Assembly: GCF_000621745.1 (NCBI RefSeq)
Contig: NZ_JHXK01000008.1
Location: 62,001 to 126,000, forward strand
Origin: Clostridium beijerinckii HUN142
GTDB taxonomy: Bacteria > Bacillota > Clostridia > Clostridiales > Clostridiaceae
Direction of reading: 5' to 3'
Length of the DNA: 64,000 nucleotides
Shown here: piece by piece, positions 28,029 to 37,745 of the stretch
How the letters are laid out: every line of letters starts with the position of its first letter
Position numbering within the stretch: position 1 is the stretch's first letter
Translations under genes and position numbers: made by a program
Notes under the pieces: generated by a model
What the model saw: only the letters and a program-made list of their open reading frames with translations
Databases searched by the model: none
Told to the model about the DNA's origin: nothing

Positions 28029-29252
28029 CTAATCTATATTTTTATTATCCAGAATCGACACTAGATACCCTAAGTATATCCAAAATATCATTGAAATAAA
28101 ACTTATTGTATATATTAATACACTTTCAAATAAGTTTACTGCAAGAATACCTGCTACAATCGAAGTTATTATTGTCATCTGATTTTTTTCTCTTCTATTT
28201 AACTTATCCAAATGTTGTATTATAAACATCACAATCATTCCTATAAACATAAGAAATAAGAGCAACGAAATAATTCCATTTACCGCTGCTATCTGCACGT
28301 ATATATTGTGCATCCCTCCAAATTCAATTCCCGGTAAATAACTCCCTATTCTTGCATTTCTCACCGCTTCTATAAGATTGCTATTTCCCACACCAGTCAA
28401 AGGATTTTTTTCTATCACTACAGATGCTGAATTCCAAATAATATTTCTCTCTGTTGTAAATGCCTCCAAATGACTTTTAACCATTTCAAAAAATACTCCA
28501 CAAAACAATATTGGTATTAAAACAAGTGCAACTCTAATATACTTGCTTTTGCTGTATACAAAAATAGATAAATATATCACAGCTATTATTACCAAATATG
28601 CACTTCTTCCATGTGAACCAATCATAGTTACTGCTTGTAATATTATATTTCCTATCCAAAACATCTTAAACTTGTGACTTCTTGATATATAATTAAGGTA
28701 TACACACATAACTATAGTTAGTGAAGATGCTATTGAAAGAGCATTCTCATTTTCAAAAACTCCTTTTGTATTTCCAAATATCACTTGTCCTATTTCTATA
28801 TTTATTCCCGAATATCTCATTACCAGTGATATAATAGAGGCAACTAACATAAAAGTCACATAAGAATAAGTAATTATATTCATCTCTTTAATGAGTTTCT
28901 TTTTTGATTTAAATACATCAACTGTAAATATTACTGCAAATATGATTAGATTAACTATCCAAACTTTAATGTTATAAATACTTCTATAAATAAAAACATT
29001 AAATATTAAGGTTAATATCATAAATAATGCTAGCGGAATATCAAATTTATAAATTTTTCTTCTTTTATAACCTTCGATAACCATGAATAAAATTAAAAGC
29101 ATCCCCCATGCTAATGTTATAGCATTTAGAATCTTTATGCCTGGTACATCCTTGAGCATAGTTACAACTGTTAAGCTTACGAATAAGTACAATAACTTAA
29201 AATAAAATTTATTATCTAAAAAATCATATATTTTTTTAATTGCTTCTCTCAT
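28029..29252 (-). CDS. O-antigen ligase/polymerase-like membrane protein
   Basis: 407 residues with about ten hydrophobic helices and a larger extracellular loop around residues 255-320 (containing NPLTGVGNSN and GGMHNIYVQ). This is characteristic of the Wzy_C / O-antigen ligase family. Such proteins polymerise or transfer undecaprenyl-linked glycans outside the membrane. It is the last gene of the glycan cluster, and its ATG overlaps the end of the preceding glycosyltransferase gene by 17 bases. In a Gram-positive it probably acts on an exopolysaccharide or secondary wall polymer. Confidence 0.8.
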   Translation of the reverse strand: MREAIKKIYDFLDNKFYFKLLYLFVSLTVVTMLKDVPGIKILNAITLAWGMLLILFMVIEGYKRRKIYKFDIPLALFMILTLIFNVFIYRSIYNIKVWIVNLIIFAVIFTVDVFKSKKKLIKEMNIITYSYVTFMLVASIISLVMRYSGINIEIGQVIFGNTKGVFENENALSIASSLTIVMCVYLNYISRSHKFKMFWIGNIILQAVTMIGSHGRSAYLVIIAVIYLSIFVYSKSKYIRVALVLIPILFCGVFFEMVKSHLEAFTTERNIIWNSASVVIEKNPLTGVGNSNLIEAVRNARIGSYLPGIEFGGMHNIYVQIAAVNGIISLLLFLMFIGMIVMFIIQHLDKLNRREKNQMTIITSIVAGILAVNLFESVLIYTISFISMIFWIYLGYLVSILDNKNID

Positions 29253-30399
29253 ATACTTCTTTATACACTCCTTTTAGCTTTTCAACTAATACTTTTTCTG
29301 AATAGCTAAAAATTGTTTGTTCTCTAATTTTATATTTATCATACATTTTATGATTTTCCTTTATTCTTTTTAATGCTTTGGCTAAATCCTCCACATCATT
29401 CTTTTTAGCTATTATTCCATTATATTCCTTTATAATATCTTCTGCACCTCCGTTATCGGCTCCAATTACTGGTTTCCCACATGCAAGTGCTTCAATATAT
29501 ACAACTCCAAATGTCTCATGTTCAGATGGCAATGCAAAAGCATCACATTCTTTCATTTCCTCTGAAACTTCTTCCCTCGATAAAGCGCCTAGAAGTTTTA
29601 CCTGTTTTTCAATACCTAATTCTCTAATAAGTAATTCCAAAGATGATTTAATTGTCCCATCTCCGCCAATTCTTAAGCTTGCATTTTCATTTTTGAAAGC
29701 TCTAGAAAAAGCTTTAATTAAGCATTCAATCCCCTTTCCTTCTTCAAGAAAAGCACATGAAAAAAATCTAAATTCTTTATCGATATTTGAATTATTTTTA
29801 GCATTTTCATCCACAAAAAATAATTCTAAATCTACCATATTGTGAATAACTTCAACAGGTTTGTTTACATATTCTTGAATTTCTCTCTTTAATCCAGATC
29901 CAACAGCAATTAAATAATCCGAATTCTCATAAGCATTATAAATATATTTTTTATAACTTTCTCTAGCATATTTGGCATACTTAAGAGATGAATGTTCTGT
30001 TAATACTAATGGAACATTGTATTTCTTACTTATATATGAAGCTGCTATTCCCCCCCAAAAAGCTGAGTGAGCATGGATAATATCAACCTCTCCTTCGTTT
30101 TTAACAATTTCTTGATACATCTTATCCATTCTTTTATTGAAACTCTTAAACATTAATGGACTTTTAGGTAAATAATTATAATCTTTATATCTATAAGTTC
30201 TGAGATTATCCTCTATATTAAAATTTATGCCTCTCTTCTCATGAATCTTTCCAAACATAGTAATAGGCCAAATTTCATTATATGCAACAGTAATCTTCTC
30301 TCCACTATTTGAAAGAGCCTTAAACTGTTCCTTAAAAAAGCTTCCATGAACTTTGTTCCTTGGAGATGAATACCAAGATGGAATAACCATTATGTGCAT
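29236..30399 (-). CDS. Glycosyltransferase family 4
   Basis: 387 residues with the GT-B fold. The N-terminal acceptor domain starts MHIMVIPSWYSSP. The C-terminal nucleotide-sugar domain contains EEGKGIECLIKAF, PSEHETFGVVYIEALACGKP and ADNGG, the EX7E glutamates of GT4. It transfers a sugar from a nucleotide donor to a growing lipid-linked glycan at the inner membrane face. Its ATG directly follows the previous gene's stop codon, so translation is coupled. The donor sugar cannot be told. Confidence 0.9.
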   Translation of the reverse strand: MHIMVIPSWYSSPRNKVHGSFFKEQFKALSNSGEKITVAYNEIWPITMFGKIHEKRGINFNIEDNLRTYRYKDYNYLPKSPLMFKSFNKRMDKMYQEIVKNEGEVDIIHAHSAFWGGIAASYISKKYNVPLVLTEHSSLKYAKYARESYKKYIYNAYENSDYLIAVGSGLKREIQEYVNKPVEVIHNMVDLELFFVDENAKNNSNIDKEFRFFSCAFLEEGKGIECLIKAFSRAFKNENASLRIGGDGTIKSSLELLIRELGIEKQVKLLGALSREEVSEEMKECDAFALPSEHETFGVVYIEALACGKPVIGADNGGAEDIIKEYNGIIAKKNDVEDLAKALKRIKENHKMYDKYKIREQTIFSYSEKVLVEKLKGVYKEVYERSN

Positions 30400-31689
30400 T
30401 TATTCACTTCCTTCTAATATATTGTTTAACCTTTCCACAATTGAATTCCATTCATAATTTACATCTGGCTCACAATATACCTCATTATTTTTATGCATTT
30501 CTATTAATTTATAAATTTTATTTTTTATTTCTCCGCTATTATTTTCAGTTACAATACATTTCTTATGATTTTCTACCACTCTTTTAATCGGATCATTCTT
30601 ATCTCCATAAATAACGAATATCCTACCTCTTGCTCCAAAATAATCATAAATTTTAGCTGGTATTTGCTTTGAATTCTTATTACCAAATAAAAGCAATGCC
30701 TCTCCATTCAACATATATTTAAGTGCCTCATCAAATGGTATTCTAGGGGATACATTCGCTATTTCTAAGTTTTGCAATTTCTTCCTAGCATCTATATCAT
30801 CTATATTTCCAAAAAATAATACATTTAACTGATTATATATTTTTAAGTTCTCTTCTTTTATTTCCTCAAGTGCTTTAACAAAAGGCCTTATATCTCTGAG
30901 TTTAGAAAATATTTCTCCTGTATAGATTATGTTAAGTTTGTCTTTCTTTATAAGCTTAGGCGCTTCCTCATGAAATAATTTATCGTATAATTTCGCATCA
31001 AAACCTCTATTTAATATAAAAGTCTTATTGTTATCTAAAATATTATAATCCTTTAAATACTCATCTCTATTTGCATCAGTTACAAATATAAATTTATCTG
31101 CTAGATTAACAATATCTCTTTCCATATTCTTTTCTAGAACCTTTTTTACAATAAAAGATTTTTCTCTTGTTGAATCTTTAAGCCAAGGATCACTCCAATA
31201 AGTAATCCAAGGTACCTTGGGATAATGCTTTTTTATATAATAAGCGCATAAATGGGAAGATGGTGGTTCATGCATAGAAAATATAACATCAAACTTTTCT
31301 TTCTCCATTAACTCTATTCCATACTTTCCCGCTTTCCTAGCCCATGAATAATACATATCTGGTATTGCTAATGCATTTTTTATTTTCCGTAATACTTTTC
31401 TTCTATTAGTATTTCCTATTTTTGAATTCGAATTATTGTAGCTTTCGCTATTCCTTGGCATAAACTTTTTAAAGATAAGTCCACCATCAATAATATGAGT
31501 TTTGATTTTATCATTCATCATAGAACGTAATACTTCATCATAATATATTGAATCTTTAGGAAAATTAACAGTTAGAAGATGTACTTCATTATTATTAATC
31601 TCACTTAACTTATTTAGATATTGTAAAGTTTCAATAGCTGCTGAATTATTTATCAATGGTGAATAGCAGGCAATAAATAATATCTTCAT
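30400..31689 (-). CDS. Glycosyltransferase (GT4-like)
   Basis: 429 residues. The N-terminus, MKILFIACYSPLINNSAAIE, has the opening strand and glycine-poor loop of GT4 enzymes. ITYWSDPWLKDS and IYTGEIFSKLRDIRPFVKA mark the linker and the start of the nucleotide-binding half. The C-terminal segment KIYDYFGARGRIFVI replaces the usual EALACG motif, as seen in WbuB-like members. It starts 12 bases after murJ and abuts the next gene. AGGAGG precedes the ATG. Confidence 0.82.
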   Translation of the reverse strand: MKILFIACYSPLINNSAAIETLQYLNKLSEINNNEVHLLTVNFPKDSIYYDEVLRSMMNDKIKTHIIDGGLIFKKFMPRNSESYNNSNSKIGNTNRRKVLRKIKNALAIPDMYYSWARKAGKYGIELMEKEKFDVIFSMHEPPSSHLCAYYIKKHYPKVPWITYWSDPWLKDSTREKSFIVKKVLEKNMERDIVNLADKFIFVTDANRDEYLKDYNILDNNKTFILNRGFDAKLYDKLFHEEAPKLIKKDKLNIIYTGEIFSKLRDIRPFVKALEEIKEENLKIYNQLNVLFFGNIDDIDARKKLQNLEIANVSPRIPFDEALKYMLNGEALLLFGNKNSKQIPAKIYDYFGARGRIFVIYGDKNDPIKRVVENHKKCIVTENNSGEIKNKIYKLIEMHKNNEVYCEPDVNYEWNSIVERLNNILEGSE

Positions 31690-31700
31690 ATACCATCCTC

Positions 31701-33227
31701 CTATCTCTTTATCTTTTTTAAAATTAATTCTTTTATTTCCATTAGTTCTTCAACTTTGAACAAATAACATAAACTAAGATATATAGCTGCTCCAATACTT
31801 GTTCCCAGTAATAGGGTGATAATTGGGCTAAATTTATCTTTAAAGTAAATCAATAACGTTAAGAGTATAACTCCCATTACTATTGAATTCATTATTATTG
31901 TACTTACTTTTTTTAATATCTCTATTATGTTAAAGCTTTTTTCTAATTTGGTTATATTTATAAATAACAGTGCGGATGTTACTATCATAGCTATAACTGA
32001 AGCTAATGCTATTCCCATAATTCCCATATACTTAGATAAAGTTATGCTAAATATTATGTTAATAACAACTCCAATTATACCATTTATTGCTGTTACTTTT
32101 GTTTTTCCACTAGAAAATAAAGTTGAATTTAAAATATCTCTTACCCCTGTAAAGAATATTCCCGCTCCATATCCTAACAATGCAAGTGTTGTAATATTTA
32201 TTGCATAACCAGTAAACTCGCCCCTAGCATAAACAATTGTTATTATATGTCTACTAAATATCATAACACCAACAGTAATTGGAATTAATAATATGGACAA
32301 ATATATGATTGATTTCTTTAAAATCTCTAAAAATCCAAACACATCTCCCCTATTTCTCATATTAGCCATAAGTGGATATGCTACGCTGGTAACCGATGTC
32401 GTTATAATTGCATTTATAAATATAATCAGCTTCTGAGCATAATTTAAAGCTGAAACTGAACCTTCCGGGAGCTTCAATGCAATATATTGATCAACTGCCA
32501 TATTTAATGAGTTGGCTCCTGCTCCGATAATTACTGGGAGAATTAATACCATAATTGTTTTTAATCTCTCATCTTTAAGATTTATAAAAAGTTTGTATTT
32601 ATACTCGTGTGTAATTAGCGATGGTACCTGAACTGCTACTCTGAAAAAATTCCCTATTACATTAGCAATAGTTAATCCTAAAATATCATAATTTCGAAAC
32701 AACAATAAATATAATATCATAGGTAAGTTAAAAAACAATCCCAAAATGGATGGAATTACAAAATCTTCATTTACTTGTAATAATGCCGTAAAACATGCAT
32801 TAACTGATAAAAATAAAATATTTATAAGCGTAATCCTTAATAACTTTATTGCAATTAGTCCTGTTTCTTCAGCTGGTCCTAATATTTGAACTATTTCTTT
32901 CGAAAAAATACTTGTTATAACAAAAAGAAACAATGATATAATAAAAAGTATATTTATTATATTGTTCGCAAAATGGTACATCTCTTTTTGTCCCTTTTCA
33001 GCTCGAACTTTACTAAGCATTGGTAAAAATGCAGTTGAAATTGCAAGTCCAACTAAAGTGAATATTGTTTCTGGTATCGATACTGCAATATTATAAGCAT
33101 CAGTATATATTCCAGCGCCAAAATTTTTAGCAATAAGCATATCTCTGGCAAAACCTAAAAATCTACTAACCAATGATACTATCATTATTACAAATGTAGA
33201 TTTTATTAAGCTACTTTTTTGTTTCAT
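31701..33227 (-). CDS. murJ: MurJ/MVIN-type lipid-linked flippase
   Basis: 508 residues with about 14 transmembrane helices of the MOP superfamily. The N-terminal block SLVSRFLGFARDMLIAKNFG is the MVIN signature. MurJ flips lipid II, but Firmicutes often carry MurJ-like proteins in glycan clusters that flip other undecaprenyl-linked units. The position between the TagA homologue and the two glycosyltransferases supports the latter here. AGGTGAT precedes the ATG. Confidence 0.85.
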   Translation of the reverse strand: MKQKSSLIKSTFVIMIVSLVSRFLGFARDMLIAKNFGAGIYTDAYNIAVSIPETIFTLVGLAISTAFLPMLSKVRAEKGQKEMYHFANNIINILFIISLFLFVITSIFSKEIVQILGPAEETGLIAIKLLRITLINILFLSVNACFTALLQVNEDFVIPSILGLFFNLPMILYLLLFRNYDILGLTIANVIGNFFRVAVQVPSLITHEYKYKLFINLKDERLKTIMVLILPVIIGAGANSLNMAVDQYIALKLPEGSVSALNYAQKLIIFINAIITTSVTSVAYPLMANMRNRGDVFGFLEILKKSIIYLSILLIPITVGVMIFSRHIITIVYARGEFTGYAINITTLALLGYGAGIFFTGVRDILNSTLFSSGKTKVTAINGIIGVVINIIFSITLSKYMGIMGIALASVIAMIVTSALLFINITKLEKSFNIIEILKKVSTIIMNSIVMGVILLTLLIYFKDKFSPIITLLLGTSIGAAIYLSLCYLFKVEELMEIKELILKKIKR

Positions 33228-33271
33228 TTAATCACCTATTTATTTCTGTGTTATAATCTTAAGCTTTTCTA

Positions 33272-33997
33272 TTAAATACTAATTTGCTTATTCCTATATT
33301 TTAATACTAATAATAAAAACTTAGGAATAGCAGTTAATCTCTTTATTCTAAAAGGTTCTTTTGCAACCCTATATAACCATTCTAAGCCTAGAGATATCAT
33401 CCATTTGGGCGCCCTTTTGAGCTCACCTGCAAATATATCAAAAACACCACCTACACCCATAAATATATGAACGTTTGAATTGTCAATAATCTTTTCAATA
33501 AATATCTCTTGCCTTGGGGACCCCATTGCAACAAAAACAGCCCATGGGTCCCCACTTTTTACATCTTCAATTATATCACTACAATTGTTTAAATCAAAAA
33601 AACCATTATGAAAACCAGATATCTTTAGTTTAGGAAACTCATTCTTTATATTTTCAACACATTTCTTAATAGTCTCCTCTTTTGAACCTAATAAATAGAT
33701 AGATCTTTCTTCTGAATTTGCTTTAATTAATATCTCTCTAAAGATATCTATTCCTGCTATCTTTTCCTTAACAGGTTCTCTTAATATCTTTGAAGCAATA
33801 ACAGTTCCAACTCCATCAGGTATAATAATTGAACTTTCGCTTTCAAAATTCTTTTTAAGCACAGGATTACTTAATCCGTTAAAGAGAACTTCTGGATTTC
33901 CAGATATTATATTTACCTTTTCAAAATTTTCAATATAGTTCATCAAATCATTTTTATCCCTATTAAAAATATTAAACTCAAGTATTTTTGTAAACAT
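33272..33997 (-). CDS. WecG/TagA/CpsF family glycosyltransferase
   Basis: 241 residues, GT26 fold. IIPDGVGTVIASKI contains the catalytic Asp, and VAMGSPRQEIFI is the second family motif. TagA adds N-acetylmannosamine to the undecaprenyl-linked GlcNAc primer of wall teichoic acid; relatives build other polymers. The C-terminal basic helix (from about residue 215), which in the family recruits the enzyme to the membrane, is present. It is the first gene of the glycan cluster. AGGAGAT precedes the ATG. Confidence 0.88.
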   Translation of the reverse strand: MFTKILEFNIFNRDKNDLMNYIENFEKVNIISGNPEVLFNGLSNPVLKKNFESESSIIIPDGVGTVIASKILREPVKEKIAGIDIFREILIKANSEERSIYLLGSKEETIKKCVENIKNEFPKLKISGFHNGFFDLNNCSDIIEDVKSGDPWAVFVAMGSPRQEIFIEKIIDNSNVHIFMGVGGVFDIFAGELKRAPKWMISLGLEWLYRVAKEPFRIKRLTAIPKFLLLVLKYRNKQISI

Positions 33998-34118
33998 ATT
34001 TATCTCCTAAATTTTAAGCAATATAAAGTATAGAATTTACAATTATTAATTAAAGGCTAATAACATCCAAAAAATTATGTTAACCAAAATTCAAAATTGC
34101 AAAACATAAATTGCCATG

Positions 34119-35219
34119 TTATTTTACAGTTCTATTTAACATTTGATCTATTTCTACTACGATATCATCTTCTGGCGCTATTTTTTTTGCAAGTTCTAAA
34201 TGGATTTTTGCTTGCTCTTTATCCCCCAAGTTTATATAGCACATTACTATATTGGTACAAACTTCAACTTCTTTAGAAGCTTCAAAGGCTTTTCTAAAAT
34301 ATTTTATTGCCTCCTCATATTCACCAATACATGCATAATTCATCCCAAGTTCATTAACTGTTTCAAGGCTTCCTGATTCTATAGTAAGACTTTTATTCAA
34401 GTAATGAATAGCTTTATTGTAGTTTTCAATTCTTCTATAACCTACACCTAGATAGTAATAAACTAAAGGATTTTCATTGAATTCTTCACTTAGTGGTAAT
34501 AACAATTCTATTGCTTTCTTAGGTTCATCTTTTAAATATTCAACCGCTTTCTCAAAATGACTTATATTAGTAATATCCCCTATTATCTTATCAATTTCAT
34601 CCGTTTTTTTACCACCCTTATTTATATACTCATTTATTTCCACTTCTGCACCTTTATAATCACCATCATCTTTAAGTATTAACGCATTATAAAGATGTGG
34701 ATCTGGAGATTTTTCAAATTTTTCCTTAAATTCTTCAATATCTTCTAACAAAATTTCCGAAAATCCAGAATCCTTTTCTCTTATTGTCTCACCTACAGCT
34801 AGAAGTTTAGTTAAAATTTCTTCTTCTCTTGTATACCTATAAAGACCTTTTAACAGAAGATACGCATCTTCTAATCTATCTTTCTTTATTCTATCTGCAA
34901 TAAGACTCTTCACACATTCTTCTGCATCTGGTATGTAAGATAGAATGGTTCCATAATCATCATTATATTTAACATTTTTATCTGCACCAAAAGTAATAAA
35001 GATACCCTCCACAAAGTAATATATAGGAAGATTACTTAATTTAACTTCATCATTAACATTGGATACAACATAATCTGAACTTATAGGCAAATACAGATCA
35101 TCATTCTTAAAGTTAACATACTCTGGTATGTTAAGACTTCTTTTAAATCCTTCTTTGTTCATTTCCAAAAATAATAACTTACTTAATTTATCTTTATACA
35201 TTGTCTTGTAATTACTCAT
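34119..35219 (-). CDS. TPR-repeat protein
   Basis: 366 residues, soluble, no signal peptide. The C-terminal half holds at least three canonical tetratricopeptide repeats (for example YYYLGVGYRRIENYNKAIHY, and the next one 34 residues on). The N-terminal 120 residues are not recognised. It lies 121 bases upstream of the glycan cluster in the same direction and could be co-transcribed. A scaffolding or chaperone role is expected from the fold only. AGAGGTG precedes the ATG. Confidence 0.75.
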   Translation of the reverse strand: MSNYKTMYKDKLSKLLFLEMNKEGFKRSLNIPEYVNFKNDDLYLPISSDYVVSNVNDEVKLSNLPIYYFVEGIFITFGADKNVKYNDDYGTILSYIPDAEECVKSLIADRIKKDRLEDAYLLLKGLYRYTREEEILTKLLAVGETIREKDSGFSEILLEDIEEFKEKFEKSPDPHLYNALILKDDGDYKGAEVEINEYINKGGKKTDEIDKIIGDITNISHFEKAVEYLKDEPKKAIELLLPLSEEFNENPLVYYYLGVGYRRIENYNKAIHYLNKSLTIESGSLETVNELGMNYACIGEYEEAIKYFRKAFEASKEVEVCTNIVMCYINLGDKEQAKIHLELAKKIAPEDDIVVEIDQMLNRTVK

Positions 35220-35376
35220 TTTACACCTCTTATTTAAATCTCACTTTATAGATAAACAGCATATAACTTAGACTTATGTTATAACTTAAAGTTCTAGTAA
35301 ATATGTTTATCTAATAAGTCAAATATTTAATTATCATTATCAATACTTAATCAATTTATAATTCTAAAATTGAGAA

Positions 35377-35463
35377 TGCACAATTATTGAGCAGATTTCC
35401 CAGGAAATTTGTAATAATACAATTCTATAAATTTCTTAAAAGAATTTATTTCTTAATTGTGCA
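35377..35463. repeat. 87-bp palindromic element upstream of the TPR gene
   Basis: Terminal arms TGCACAATTA (35377-35386) and TAATTGTGCA (35454-35463) are perfectly complementary. Inside are two smaller hairpins, ATTTCC/GGAAAT and AAATTTCTT/AAGAATTT. There is no coding capacity. It resembles a small MITE or a structured leader in the 487-base gap between the TPR gene and pgcA. Confidence 0.55.
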
Positions 35464-35542
35464 GTTTACATTAAATTTATCAATTGTTTAAGTATTCATT
35501 AATAATAATTGGTGGACATTCACTTTTTGATTTCATAATTAA

Positions 35543-35578
35543 AGAAATTGCTATCACCAAAAGATGATAGCAATTTCT
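35543..35578 (-). terminator. Terminator downstream of pgcA
   Basis: Perfect 14-bp arms AGAAATTGCTATCA/TGATAGCAATTTCT with an 8-base loop. It lies 130 bases after the pgcA stop. Confidence 0.8.
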
Positions 35579-35584
35579 AAGGAA

Positions 35585-35700
35585 ACTCGACTCACATTCG
35601 TTCGCTGAGTACTCACAGAGTAAGCGACCATCATCAAATCACAGATTTCGATGTCTGCTTAACTTATTAACACCAAATCGTAGTTTTGTGATCTACTTAT
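35585..35700 (-). other. Structured non-coding stretch between pgcA and its terminator
   Basis: On the minus strand, CAGA/TCTG and the nested TCGCT-TACTC/GAGTA-CTC-AGCGA hairpins stand out. The GC content is higher than in the flanks, and a CTACGATTT word is shared with the pyr-leader repeat. This may be a 3' UTR structure or a decayed dispersed repeat. Confidence 0.4.
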
Positions 35701-35706
35701 GAAAAC

Positions 35707-37434
35707 TTAGTTTAATTGTGAATTAATTATTTCCATTACTTTTTCTTTAAATGTAGCAATATCTTTCTCAGCATTGTCTAAGCTGTTACTCTTAACTGCT
35801 AAATAAACTTTCATCTTTGGCTCTGTTCCTGATGGTCTTACTACAAAATATGAACCATCCTCTAAGATGTACTTTAATACATTCGACTTAGGTAAGTCAA
35901 TAGGAGCCTTAGTATTATTTACAGTGTTTTCCTCAACACTTAATTTGTAATCCAATCTTGTAACTATTTTCACACCATTAACTTCACTTGCTGGATTATT
36001 TCTTAATGCTTCAATGCAGTTTGCTATCTTCTCTTGACCTTCTTTTCCTTTTAGTTCTAATGATACAAGAGTTTCTTTAAAATATCCATACTTTTCATAT
36101 AAATCTATTAATGCATCATAAAGACTCTTGCCTTGTTCTTTATAATATAAGCACATTTCACATACTAACATTGCTGCAATAACAGCATCTTTATCTCGTA
36201 CAAAGTTTCCAGCAAGATATCCATAGCTTTCTTCAAAACCGAAAATATAATTTCTATCTCCTGCATCTTCAAATTCTCTTATTTTTTCTCCAATGTATTT
36301 AAATCCTGTTAATACATCCATAAGTTCAATATCAAAATCTTCAGCGATACTTCTAGCACCTTCTGTTGTTACTATTGTTTTAATTACAACACCATTTTGT
36401 GGCAATTTATTAGTTTCCTTCATTGAACTTAATATATAATTAGTTAATAGTAATCCTGTTTGATTACCAGTTAATACCTTATATTCTCCAGTACTATCTT
36501 TAACTACAAGACCTATTCTATCGCAATCTGGATCAGTTCCAAAAATTATATCTGGATTTTCTGTTTTAGCCATCTTTAATGCTAATTCAAACACGTCCGG
36601 ATTTTCTGGGTTAGGGTAAGATGCTGTTGGGAAATTTCCATCTGGAGCTTCTTGTTCCTTAACAACTTTAACGTTACTATAACCTAATTCTTTTAATACA
36701 GTTCTTACTGGAACATTACCAGAACCATGAATTGGAGTATATATTACATTTAAATTACTAGCTTTTTCCTTAACTAAATCTGTCCTTATAGTTAATCCCT
36801 TAACTTTTTCATAGTAGATCTTATCTACATCTTCTCCAATATATTTTAATAGCCCTTTCTCTAAGGCAACATTTTCATCTATGCTTTTAATCTTTGAGAA
36901 ATCATCTACCGCTTTAACAGAGTTAATTATCATTTTTGCTTTTTCATCTGTTACTTGGCCGCCAAATTCATCATAAACTTTATATCCATTATAAATTTTC
37001 GGATTATGTGATGCAGTAATTACTATACCACCATTACATTTTAATTCTCTAACTGTAAAAGACAATACAGGAGTTGGTCTTAAACTTTCATATAAATATA
37101 CTTTTATATTATTTGCACATAAGTTAAGTGCAGCTGCTTTTGCAAATTCCTTAGACATATTTCTTGAATCATATGCAATTGCAACTGAAGGATCTTTAAA
37201 ATTATCATTTAAGTAATTAGCAAATCCCTGAGTAGATTGAGCAACAGTATATATATTCATTCTATTGCTTCCTGCACCTATTACCCCTCTTAATCCACCA
37301 GTCCCAAAATCTAAATCTTGGTAAAATCTATCTTCAATCTCCTTTTCGTCAGATATGCTCTTTAATTCATTCTTAGTTTCCTCATTAATAAAATCAGAGT
37401 TAATCCACACGTTATACTTTTCCTTATAATTCAT
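35707..37434 (-). CDS. pgcA: Phosphoglucomutase / phospho-sugar mutase
   Basis: Alpha-D-phosphohexomutase that interconverts glucose 6-phosphate and glucose 1-phosphate, the entry to UDP-glucose and surface glycans. The 575-residue product has the four family signatures: VIAYDSRNMS, the phosphoserine loop ITASHNPKIYNGYK (near residue 142), the metal loop GTDPDCDRIGL (near residue 305) and the phosphate-binding RPSGTEPKMKVYLAV at the C-terminus. It matches the Bacillus PgcA size. It lies upstream of the glycan cluster and plausibly feeds it. GAGGGG precedes the ATG. Confidence 0.94.
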   Translation of the reverse strand: MNYKEKYNVWINSDFINEETKNELKSISDEKEIEDRFYQDLDFGTGGLRGVIGAGSNRMNIYTVAQSTQGFANYLNDNFKDPSVAIAYDSRNMSKEFAKAAALNLCANNIKVYLYESLRPTPVLSFTVRELKCNGGIVITASHNPKIYNGYKVYDEFGGQVTDEKAKMIINSVKAVDDFSKIKSIDENVALEKGLLKYIGEDVDKIYYEKVKGLTIRTDLVKEKASNLNVIYTPIHGSGNVPVRTVLKELGYSNVKVVKEQEAPDGNFPTASYPNPENPDVFELALKMAKTENPDIIFGTDPDCDRIGLVVKDSTGEYKVLTGNQTGLLLTNYILSSMKETNKLPQNGVVIKTIVTTEGARSIAEDFDIELMDVLTGFKYIGEKIREFEDAGDRNYIFGFEESYGYLAGNFVRDKDAVIAAMLVCEMCLYYKEQGKSLYDALIDLYEKYGYFKETLVSLELKGKEGQEKIANCIEALRNNPASEVNGVKIVTRLDYKLSVEENTVNNTKAPIDLPKSNVLKYILEDGSYFVVRPSGTEPKMKVYLAVKSNSLDNAEKDIATFKEKVMEIINSQLN

Positions 37435-37673
37435 TTTCTGATCCCCTCTCTGTGTTTTTTCTCCTATACATTATACAATATTTATCCATAATATAAAAAC
37501 ACTTTTATATATTTTGCATCATATATAAAAACTTGGATGTATTGCCAAGCATTTTACACTTCTAATCTATAATATTAACTCTAATAATTAAAATTATCCT
37601 AAAATATATCTTTGAAACACTGTCATTTTTCATAATGATCATAAATTCACTATACATACTCTAAAAAACAAAA
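37435..37673. other. AT-rich intergenic region with no recognised feature
   Basis: About 240 bases upstream of pgcA. It presumably contains the pgcA promoter, but no -35/-10 pair was convincing. Confidence 0.4.
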
Positions 37674-37709
37674 AATCAACCATCTAATGCTCAATTAAAA
37701 TGGTTGATT
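37674..37709 (-). terminator. Intrinsic terminator of the L25/Ctc gene
   Basis: Perfect 10-bp arms AATCAACCAT/ATGGTTGATT, followed on the minus strand by TTTTTTG. Confidence 0.85.
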
Positions 37710-37745
37710 ATAATATTTAAAATTTAACTCTGTTTATCTATAATT

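Noticed and set aside
29378..29845. 155-codon plus-strand frame antisense to the GT4 gene
   Set aside because: The opposite strand encodes a clear glycosyltransferase. This frame has no start signals and a serine-rich, shadow-like composition.
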